Part shown: piece after piece, positions 28,201 through 40,200 of the stretch | Position numbering within the stretch: the stretch's first letter is position 1 | Layout of the letters: the number at the start of each line of letters is the position of its first letter | NCBI RefSeq assembly: GCF_032854445.1 | Contig: NC_088295.1 | Coordinates: forward strand, 86,224,644-86,288,643 | Reading direction: 5' to 3' | Length of the DNA stretch: 64,000 bases | Origin: Liolophura sinensis | Taxonomy: Eukaryota > Mollusca > Polyplacophora > Chitonida > Chitonidae | Made by a program: the position numbers and the translations under genes | The notes under the pieces: model-generated | What the model saw: only the letters and a program-made list of their open reading frames with translations | What the model was told of the DNA's origin: nothing | The model's database searches: none

Positions 28201-31200
28201 GACTGGTATGCTCACCACCTACAGCATTATGCGTACACCTCCAGTATGACATTTTACATACGTGACTCACAGGCTTGTCACGTACAAATGTACACCATGG
28301 TATTACACACACGTCTGACTGGTATGCTCACCACCTACAGCATTATGCGTACACCTCCAGTATGACATTTTACATACGTGACTCACAGGCTTGTCACGTA
28401 CAAATGTACACCATGGTATTACACACACGTTTGACTGGTATGCTCACCACCTACAGCATTATGCATACACCTCCAGTATGACATTATATACACATGACTC
28501 ACAGGCTGGTCACATACAAATGTACACCATGGTATTACACACACGTCTGACTGGTATGCTCACCACCTACAGCATTATGCGTACACCTCCAGTATGACAT
28601 TTTACATACGTGACTCACAGGCTTGTCACGTACAAATGTACACCATGGTATTACACACACGTCTGACTGGTATGCTCACCACCTACAGCATTATGCGTAC
28701 ACCTCCAGTATGACATTATACACACATGACTCACAGGCTTGTCACGTACAAATGTACACCATGGTATTAAACACACGTCTGACTGGTATGCTCACCACCT
28801 ACAGCATTATGCGTACACCTCCAGTATGACATTATATACACATGACTCACAGGCTGGTCACATACAAATGCACACCATGACATTATACAGTTGCTACTTA
28901 TGGCTTGACCTACAGCATCACATGATACATTTGATGCATAAGCTCACGACTTATAGCACCGCATTTTACACATGTGACTCACAAGTGTATCACTTATACC
29001 ATCCATATTTTTCGTGGACATCGTTGACTACTGATGCCTTAATTAGTACTTCATCATGTGGAAGTTATGTCACATTTTTTTTTTGGTCTTTTCTGTTCCA
29101 CTTTTCCTTTAAACTTATGATGCTTTTAGATTTACGTAGAAACCAGTACTGGCTCCAAGACATATTTTTCCGCTCAAAATAAGAAGCTGTTAAGGTTAAA
29201 GAATTTACAATTAATTCAGTATCACAAGCTCAGGATATATGGTGTGTGACTTATGCTAGAGCTGTCCAAGTAATTTTCAAAGTGAATAGCATGGAGCATA
29301 TGTGTTTGTCTCTGGTTGATATCTTGCTGTGATATAAATAGTGTTGCAGTTCGAGATAGACTGATACTTTCTGTGTGTGTCCTTAACTGTAATGTTTTTG
29401 TTTTGTGTTTTTCTTTCCTTACATAAAGGAGCTTTCCTATCTAAGTGCTGTGCTTGCATTGAAGAAAAGTGAAGCAAAAGAAAAGGTTCTGGGACTGCTG
29501 AATGAATCTGTGGAGACACACTTTTCAGCTTTGAAGGTAAGATTGACTTAGCTGTTTTATGGTTGTTGGTGTGTGGAGATCAGAACCCCACCCTCTGTAT
29601 AGTGGCGTTGGATGACCTACTTTTGGCAGCCATACTGGAGTACTACAGCTATACCAATCCATGTTAATGGGACTCCAATATGGCTGACTGGTTCCTGTCC
29701 TGCTAGCGGGGTGATGTCATATCTGTACTTACAAGTGTTGCATATATATATACATGCAGTGGCTGTGCTCACAGCACTCCTGTTATTTTTTTGAGGGGTG
29801 AGTCTTAGTCTCTCTGATTAAGCTACCTTAAGAATTCACTTGCCTTTCTCTAATGTAGCATAGTCATTTAGATTGCTTTGTGGGTGAAATTACGTCAAAT
29901 GTTTGAATTTTCAAGTTACTTGCACGAGGCCTGTGGCATACTAAGGTACTCCCCCCACCCGTGAAAACTGACTGGCAGGGTGTAAATTAAAGTGCTACAT
30001 TAATACCAATTAATCTATAGCCTGAGTTAAAATGTTTCTGTAATGCGGAAGAGCCAAGAGTAAATTTCAAAAACAGAAAAATATCCTGCTCATCATAGTT
30101 TTGTGAACAGCCTCGCCATTCTGTGATCATTTGTCTTTTTTTGCAGGGATTGCCACTAGGGGCCGATTACTTCTATCACCTGAACCCAGACTTCCTCCTG
30201 CAGGTCATCAAGATCTACCTTCAGTATGCTCCTCAACAGGTAGGTTTATGACCTTACCTACCAAAGTGTAAATGTCATTGTGATCATACGACGATTGTTA
30301 ATTTAAGAATATGTCAAAACCCAAGCATACAGTGTACTGTAAAATCTGGATATGCACATGTTACAGTGGTCTTGTCCATGACATTGCTCAGTACATATGA
30401 GGCGTCTGTTCAGTCACAGCCACAGCAGTCACAGGGAATGTTCAAGGTGTTACCTTCTAAAGTCAGCACTAAATCTGCTAAAATTTATATTGCCGGTCAC
30501 AGTATAACTTTGTCAAACTTTAGAATCATTCCAACACTAATAACAGTACAGGGACTAGTCTGATATTACTGAAAGGCCATAATTTGTTCTTGGTAAATAA
30601 AGAAATTTGGATTTAATCAGTGAATATGGGTTTTTTGCCCAAAATCTGTGTTGTAGAGTGTTTAATGAGTAGTTTTAAGTGCCGAAAGTTATTTGTTATG
30701 CATTGACTATGGCCTTTTTCTCCTCCCAGCCTGCTACCGCTGGTCAACCAGTTGACCCCACCCTGAAGCGCTGTAGTCAGATCCTTGACCCCCTGACCAG
30801 AGCTGTCCCTGGACTATTGGAGGGACTTTACCTGATGGGCAGAGTGAAGTTTCTCTTGGGTAATTATGTTTATTCTCAGTAAATCAGTGAGCTAAATCAT
30901 TTATATTTGAATAGTTGGAAGTTAAAAGTTATAATGTCTATTCTCATTTGAAAAATGGAGGTGTTCAGTGTTGTCCAGTTTTTACATAGGTATATAATCT
31001 TCTAATTTGCACCCTGAAAGTTGAAATGAACATCAATTACAGGTGAGATTGATTCTGCCCAGAGCACTCTCCAGCATTGTTTGGACAGAGATCCCACGGT
31101 GTCTGATCTACATATCCTGATGGCACAGGTAAAAACTTGCATCTGTCATCTTGTGAAATATATAGGAACTCAGCTTTATCTGACCTTATGTTACAGCAGA

Positions 31201-34200
31201 ACTCACCACAGATTAATATACAGCACCATATCTGCATAAAGTAGGCAACTTGAGTTTATTAGACTTCCTTGTGTAGGTTACATTGGCCACAGATTTAGGT
31301 ATTTCTTAAAACGTGCTAACAGTGCTCCATTTTTGGTGATGGAAGATGAGATTTTGACACGTTTGTGAGGTGGTCAGTATTTTCATTTCTAGGGCCTAAA
31401 ATAAACTTTAAAAAGTGTATTGCAAAATTTGACTGAAATCAGAAATGGATTTGTGGAATCAGGTGTCAACAGTTTCTGAAGGTGCTAAAAACACACCTTG
31501 TTATAGGAAAAACAAAACATCACTGACTGATGAGTAAGGTGTAAATGTTAGTTGTCACTGTTTTGTCAATGAGTGCGAACATATTGGAACCAGATGTTTT
31601 CTTTTTGTAGATCCATCTTTACCAGGGCAACTTTAAGCTTGCCAACCAGTCTTTGGAAGTTGGACTGAGCCACAACTTTGAGGTAGGTCTAAAGATGTCA
31701 GACAACATCACAGGCGTCTTTTGATGTTCTTCTTTCACAGCCTGTTTTTGGCTGTGGAACTTTCAGTATTCTTTTGTTCCCATTGTTCTTGTGGCAAGAA
31801 GTGGTTCACAGTGTTCCGGTGTGTTCTCTAACAGGCGGTTCATGGACCACTTGCCTGCAGTCAATATTATGGATGTCACCAATGGAAAAGCTTGCCAATA
31901 ACTACCCAAATGTTGGTGGTTTACTCCAGGCACTTTGGTTTGCTCTAACCATGAAAATGGCCACCAATGTATAAGAGAACAATTCTTGGGTAAAAGGATA
32001 CATGAAATGCTTTGGTTTTATTTCTTGATAAGCAGATTGTGATGTTTAGTAACATATAACAGTACAAACACATTTTTTCAACTTTCGCTTAGGGGTGTAA
32101 AAATGGCTTCAAAGTGCAGTTTTCTTAAGGCTCAAGCAGACAGTTTGGAAATTAAGTAGTTACATTGGTGACGTCAACGGTGATCCATGTTTAAAAAGAA
32201 CTCTGTAGGGGACGGGCTGAATAGGTGAGTGGGATAACAGACAGAATGGGGGTGTGTGTAGATGGTGATAAGCCGTCCCAAAGAAGCCATGCACTATCTG
32301 TGTACGTCAGCCCACACTGTAGTGACACGTTTCATAGGGCTCGGGGCACTTCGGCTGTGTTCACCGAGTTCTAAGCAAGATCAGTGACATAATTTTCGGT
32401 AAAATCCAACTGTTGACAGAAAGTATGCATAATATAGAGGGGTACTTCATAGATATAAAAATACAACCAAAATGAAATGAAATTTTTTAGCAAAAATTCC
32501 TGGGCGTAATTTTCTTTTTGTGGCATAGAAACATAAGCTTTGTTTTAGATGTATCATGTATCCTTAAGACAACAATGAAATAAATTAAATCTTTCACAGC
32601 CTCAATAAACCAAAAACATCATGTCATTTTAATTACAGATAATTTATTTGGCAGTCAGTGATACATTTTCATGTTAAAAATTGTTTGTAATTCTTGTTAA
32701 TGTTGAAAAGGTTGCATTGACATACATACTTGTTGACATTAAACAGGTATGTATGTATATATACAGCCACTAGTGGTTTGAGCACCAAAGTTTTGATGTT
32801 TTTCCAGGTGAGAGATCACCCAGTGTATCACCTGATCAGAGCCCGCATTCAGAAGAAGCAAGGAGATCATGCCGATGCCGTGAAAACCTTACAGCTCGCC
32901 ATGGTACTCCCAGGGGTGAAAAAACCTCCAGGTAAAATCATGCATAAATAACTTGCATTATGATCACGAGTCTTATGAAATAGCATTTGTGGTTTTTGTT
33001 TGACTTACATGTAAGTCAGTAGTTGAGACTGCAAATTGAACCATGTATGGGGCTTTAAGGGACTATGGCTAGCTCAGTAGTCTAAGGAGATCACCAACGT
33101 TTGCATATCAGGCAGGAGATGTGAGGCCCATCTCTTCCTGCAACAAACTTCCTGACACTAAGCCAGAGCAGGGATTTCACTAGCTTGTCCAGGTCACAAA
33201 ACAATTGACCTGGGTGCTGCCCAGTTTCCACCACTGCTCAGTTTGAGACGAAAACAATTGTGTAACAGTGTATTAAAGATGTAGTAAATCTGCTGCTGTT
33301 CCATTTGGTTTCTGTAGAACTTTATTGGCTGATGGGTTTTGTTTAAAATCGTAAGTATATGATGGGACTTAATACCAGTATTAGCTAATCCATTTTTAAA
33401 CCAAAGTATGCAGTATACCCATCTCTCATATGGCCGGAGAGGAAACCAGCATGAGTTGAACTTGAACTCACAGCGACCGCATTGGTGAGAGACTCCTGGG
33501 TCATTGTGCCGCATTGGCGCACTAACCACCTTGGCCACAAAGGCCCTGTCTACATGTAGTTATTCCAAGAACGGATAAACATCAGACTAAGTTCTCACCC
33601 TGTAGGAGCTACAATAAGTGTGGGTATGAGCTGACTAGTGCTAATACTGAGAATGTTATCATTGCAGGTGTGGGGAGTGCTGGTAACAAAGGCAAGGGTC
33701 AGCAGATCAGCATAAATGACCGCGTGTCAGTGTTCCTTGAATTGGCAGAAGCTCACAGAAACCTGGGAGAGCAGGTCAGGTCTCCTCTTTCTTAACTCAA
33801 AATCATAGGTAAAATAGAGGTACAGTGTAGCCTGGCTATGGCGCGCCGCTGTGGGGACAGATTCCTGAGTGCGTTATGGGCTACCTCGTGATGTAATGAA
33901 ATTTCATGCTAAATCAATGTATTAATTGAAAGAAAGAGAGGGGGTGGAAATAAGAAGCCATTCTCAAAAGTTTTGAGTGAGTTCATCTGAAATATCCCGT
34001 CAGCACGCCAGTAAGCCAAATCTCACTCCCTGCAGTTTCATACTTGATAGCCATTCAGTAATCTGATTAAAAGTTATCAGCATTTACTGAAAGTGTACAA
34101 ACATTAATCCCTTTATGAGGTTGGCCTGTCACATTGAGCAGCATGTGTTCTTCATTGCTGATAAAGCCATGCACACATGCGGAAGTAATGTTGCAACAAC

Positions 34201-37200
34201 AACATCACACGTGCATTGGAATCAAACTCACTTGCAAAGAAAATGTAACCAGTTACTTCCATTATTCGTAGAAAAATCCTTTTCTTTTTGCTTATACTCA
34301 TGCAATAATCAGAAGCTTAAGCCTAAAATATCAAATAACACATGGATCACACATCAACAGGAGGAAATGACGCAAGTGATGTTGCGTTAATTACTTACAT
34401 TTCTTGGTGAAAAATCTTTATTCATTTGCAGCTTTAGCATAGAAGTACACCACAGATTTTGTGTGGAACAAGTTTGGGTCACGTTATATCCGATTGAGCG
34501 TTATATCGAGGCGTCTTAGAGCATGGAGCGGTTTTACATGAGCCACTCCCACGATCCTTTAACCTGACTGCCATCATATAAGTGAAACATTCTCAAGGAC
34601 AAATCACCAACCAATCAATCAATCATTAACTTACCAAAAACAGCAACGTAAACTGTTCTATATGAGGGAAATTTATGAGTTGTCTTTTCTGGTAACCAGC
34701 TATATTTAATTTAATACTTGACTAAAAGTTGTTTTTTACCCCAAAATCTCTCTGTCTTCATTAAGTACATGTATCAACAAAGTATATCTTCAGAATTTAT
34801 GGTATAAATTTAGTTTTATCAGTTTATATCTTAAACTGAGGTATTGTGCACCATTGTACGATAAAATCTCATTTCCATTTCAATAGCATGAAGCGGCCAA
34901 AGTTATGCAGGATGCCATTAATGCGTTCCAAGGTACACCGGAGGAAGTGAGAATCACCATTGCTAATGCAGACCTGGCTTTGGCTAGACAGGATGTAGAA
35001 ATGGCTCTAGGCATGCTCAGAAACATCACTCCTGAGCAGGCTTATTTTGTGCAAGCACGAGAAAAGATGGCTGACATTTATCTTAACTATAGGAAGGACA
35101 AAAGACTTTATGCAAGCTGTTACAGGTGATTGTATATTCCTGTTTTGAATGTTTCCCATTCTATAATATAAACTCTGTATCTTTCCCTCTGAAATTTAAA
35201 ATTAAAAAGAATTACATACAAATTAACTGTATAAAGATATTGTTGAGGAATGGCTTTATGAAAGGTGACAACTTCAGAGGTACCTCTTTCTAAACTTAAC
35301 ATGCTATATTCAGTTGAGCATACAGTTATCAACCAGGCTATTATAAGGTTCTGTGGAATGCCACTAGCTCACCCTTAGAGCACTGCTAGCTCACCACTCG
35401 CACATTACGAGTACACTTTATACAAGATTTCAGCATTCCACTTGGAGCCTTCTTCAGTCCATAAGGTTATTGCTGAGGTTTGTTGATAAACCAGCTGTTT
35501 GCCATTCCACAGTATGTCCATTGCATTGCTACAGGCAAACCAGAGGCAGACTAGCTGCACACCATGGGGATACCACAAGAGAACTTTTAACACTGGCTTA
35601 AATTGTATTTTGCTTGTCATCTTTGTCACCATACTCTTTCTGTTTACGATGTTGGGAGAATGAACTGCATTTCTTTGAAAAGATTCAGAATGTAAAAAAA
35701 CGGTTCACATTTGTTCATCTTGTTCAGACAGTGGTGTCAGAATTTTTTTTGGCCCTTGTTTTGCAATGATATGTTCATAACATAGCTTGAAGCTTATTAA
35801 AGAGGACTTGTTGTTTTGAGAATTATGGTTATTAAGGAACCTAGCTGAAGACGTGTCATGTTATGTTTCATATATAATGGTTGGTCAGTTTAAGGTGTTG
35901 TTGTTGTTTCCAGGGAGTTGGTGGACAAACATCCTAGTCCTCAGACAAGTATATTGCTGGGGGATGCCTACATGAGTATACAGGAGGTGAGCGAATCAAA
36001 CAACTATTCATGACCTGTTAGTATTCAGTAACATTCTGATGAGAAAATTACTTGTCCTGGGAGATTGTCACCCCTTTATAATAGACTCTTTAATAGGTGT
36101 TTGTTATTTTTTCCTTTTTTGTGTGTATTATGAAATTTTGTTGGTAGTTTTAACAAAATTTTGAGTTGACCTTTTGTCGGCTCAGCACATGCCCATACGT
36201 AGGAAACAGAGATGCTGAATTGATGGTATTGTTTGTATTTCAGCCAGAAAAAGCCATAGAGGTTTACGAAGCAGCACTGAAAAAGAATCCACGAGATGCT
36301 GGACTGGCCAGCAAGATCGGCCAGGCATTGGTTAAGACACACCACTATGGAAAGGTGAGATGATGTACCTTTTGTACATTGAAATTATATATGAAAGAGG
36401 CACAGAAATGGCTTTGGAACATTGAAGTAAAACACAGATATTTCCTGATTACATTGTAACATATTGTGGGTTATGGATTGTTTTTGCGTTTTTACAGGCC
36501 ATGAATTACTATGAAGCAGCTCTAAAGTCTGGAGGACAAGCATTTCTCAGGTGTGAAAACTTTGAATATTAGTAGAATAAATTTCCTTGGATATTACTAA
36601 CACATAATTATGTCATTAACTCAATATTAGATAGGTGTACCTTAGTGTCAAAAAGTCAGTGGTAGTATGTACCTCATTGTCAAAGAAGTCAGTGATAGTA
36701 TGTACTTTATTGTCAAAAAAGTCAGTGATAGTATGTACCTCATTGTCAAAGAAGTCAGTGATAGTATGTACTTTATTGTCAAAGAAGTCAGTGGTAGTAT
36801 GTACCTCATTGTCAAACAAGTCAGTGGTAGTATGTACCTCATTGTCAAACAAGTCAGTGATAGTATGTACCTCATTGTCAAACAAGTCAGTGGTAGTATG
36901 TACCTCATTGTCAAACAAGTCAGTGATAGTATGTACTTTATTGTCAAAGAAGTCAGTGGTAGTATGTACCCCATTGTCAAAGAAGTCAGTGATAGTATGT
37001 ACCTCATTGTCAAAGAAGTCAGTGATAGTATGTACCTCATTGTCAAAGAAGTCAGTGATAGTATGTACCTCATTGTCAAAGAAGTCAATGGTAGTATGTA
37101 CCTCATTGTCAAACAAGTCAGTGGTAGTATGTACCTCATTGTCATAGAAGTCAGTGGTAGTATGTACCTCATTGTCAAACAAGTCAGTGGTAGTATGTAC

Positions 37201-40200
37201 CTCATTGTCAAACAAGTCAGTGATAGTATGTACCTCATTGTCAAACAAGTCAGTGATAGTATGTACTTTATTGTCAAAGAAGTCAGTGGTAGTATGTACC
37301 CCATTGTCAAAGAAGTCAGTGATAGTATGTACCTCATTGTCAAACAAGTCAGTGATAGTATGTACTTTATTGTCAAACAAGTCAGTGATAGTATGTACAC
37401 CATTGTCAAAGAAGTCAGTGATAGTATGTACCTCATTGTCAAACAATTCAGTGGTAGTATGTACCTCATTGTCAAACAAGTCAGTGATATGTTTCAGATA
37501 TGACCTTGCTGTGTTGCTGTTAAAACTTCGTCAGTATGATAAAGCAGAAAAAGTGCTGAGGAATGCCTTAGATTCAGAGAGCACAGGTATAGTATGCATC
37601 ATTATATCAGAGACCACGTACAGTACTGGAATTTCTATATCCGACTTCAAACATTTATGTGCCTATGCTAATATTTTAATGAGTTGTAAAATTTTATGAA
37701 AAGCTGTGTTTAGAACCAAGTTTATCATAAAATTAATTAGGTTACATTTATGAGGTGCAATGTTCCTTTTAGCCTGATTAAAAGGGGTCTCATTGTGGTG
37801 CAAAATTGAATGTAAAATGACACAGAATATGCTATAATTTAATAGGAAATAGTGATATTGTCAACAACAATGGTTTAACTTTATGTGGAAAATCAACCCT
37901 GTTGTTCTGAAGTGGTTTATACTTGTTAATTTGGAGAGAATCTGTTTTTGTCACCAGATTTAGACTCCATGATGGAGGAGACTCGCTACCAGATGTTGTT
38001 ATCCAAGGTTTACCAGAAAGTGGAGAAAACTGAGGATGCCCTTCTCTCTCTGACCAAAGCCAGGGACACTCAGGCTAGGTAATAGGACCTGTAGGGTAGC
38101 TACATAGAGAGGTACTGAAAAAAAGACAAATAAAGGAAATGTAATACCACTTTTGCTGCTGAAACTTACATTTTTTGTAGTAGCATGTGTTACATGTACA
38201 TGTACCTTCCAAACAAACCTCAAGAAACTTTTCAAAATCAATAGAACTCTCAGAATCTGACAAAATAAGAAACTTTGGTCATGGACACATAATTTTTGTG
38301 CTTACAGTCTAGAACTGACTCATTTAATATGCTTTTCCATATCTATTGCAATTAAGGGGCATATATTACCTATATGTGTGTAAAAATAAAGAAATAATGA
38401 TAAACACAGTTGGTAAACCTAGACACTGTGTGTTTTATTTGTAGAGTTCTGAAGCGAGTGCACCTGGAGCAACCAGACTCAGTGGCCAGCCAGAAGCAGC
38501 TAGCAGCCAGGTATGTGTTGTTAGTAAGACCAGGATATTTGTGAATTGTGGTGGGCTCTGAACATGTCGTAAATTGAATTTACCTGTATTAAGAAGTAGT
38601 CCTGTGTATTTTGTAAGAGCTGTGTGTGAGAAGTGTTGGTATATTTTTGTTGGTAATGATAATGAAAAAATTATGTGATGATAGTATTAAATATGACAGT
38701 TAAAAAATTCTCACTAAAGTCTGATACTAATGGTATGTATAGGAATGCCTTTATCTGAAGGCTTCAGATGTAAGGAAATAATCGATTCATTGTCTTTCGC
38801 TTTGGCAGTATCTGTTGTGAGATAGCAGAGCTTGAAGCTGGGCAGCGGAACTTTGAGAAAGCCATCAAATCGTATAAAGAGGCTTTGGTGTATGATGAGA
38901 ATAATGCCAAGGTTAGTGCTTTGTTGCATCATTAGGTATGATGAGAATAATGCCAAGCTGACAACTGTGTTGCATCATTAGGTATGTTGAGAATAATGCC
39001 AAGGTGACAACTGTGTTGCATCATTAGGTATGATGAGAATGATGCCGAGGTGACAGCTGTGTTGCATCATTAGGTATGATGAGAATGATGCCAAGGTGAC
39101 AACTGTGTTGCATCATTAGGTATGATGAGAATGATGCTGAGGTGACAGCTGTGTTGCATCATTAGGTATGATGAGAATGATGCCGAGGTGACCGCTGTGT
39201 TGCATCATTAGGTATGATGAGAATGATGCCGAGGGTGACAGCTGTGTTGCATCATTAGGTATGATGAGAATAATGCCGAGGTGACAGCTGTGTTGCATCA
39301 TTAGGTATGATGAGAATAATGCCGAGGTGACAGCTGTGTTGCATCATTAGGTATGATGAGAATAATGCCGAGGTGACAGCTGTGTTGCATCATTAGGTAT
39401 GATGAGAATAATGCCGAGGTGACAGCTGTGTTGCATCATTAGGTATGATGAGAATAATGCCGAGGTGACAGCTGTGTTGCATCATTAGGCATGATGAGAA
39501 TAATGCCAAGCTGACAACTGTGTTGCATCATTAGGTATGACGAGAATGATGCCAAGGTGAGTGCTTTGATGTATGGCTATCATCAAAAGTTTTTTGAGTT
39601 GAAAAAATATAAACAGTGGACTTCAGTTTGATAGATTTTCCTCTTACCTTTCTGTGACTACCAATTCTGATTCCCAGGTGATGCTTGATCTAGCTGGTCT
39701 CTACCTGAGCACAGAGGACTTGGATGCTTGTCAACACCAGCTCATGTCCCTCCTACAGACAGAGAGGGAAAATGATGCAGCCACCATTGTAAGTTGTAGC
39801 TCTGATAGATAGTGTTATACCAGGAAGAAGTGTGGCCAACAACCAAGAACAATACCATTGCTTGGTGTTTATCTGTCTGTTTAATAATGTACATGTACTG
39901 AATTTGCCCTACAAATTGGCCCAGGAAAGTGCATTTTAGGGACAAATAGCAGTCAAAAAATATTATATTGTTGCTATGGAAACTTACATATTTGTTAAAT
40001 CTTAAATCACCTTTCTCAGGTCTATAAAATCTCATTATCAGACAAAATGAGAGACTTGGAGAAGCACAAAAGATTAAGTCAAACAGAAGTGACACATCAT
40101 ATTTATGCTAACAGCCCAAGACTGATGCATGAATTTAATATGCTTTCCTTTCCTGATAAAATTCATCTGGTTGCAGGTGCGGTCAAGGCATTTTCTTTAA

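Noticed and set aside
27817-29182. ORFs of 68-147 codons in the 116-bp array
   Set aside because: They repeat every 116 or 232 bp, follow the unit, and begin at non-ATG codons in several cases.
36616-37699. ORFs of 170-287 codons on both strands in the 33-bp array
   Set aside because: Openness follows from a repeat length divisible by 3 and a stop-free unit. The array lies inside a well-supported intron, and the same array is open on both strands.
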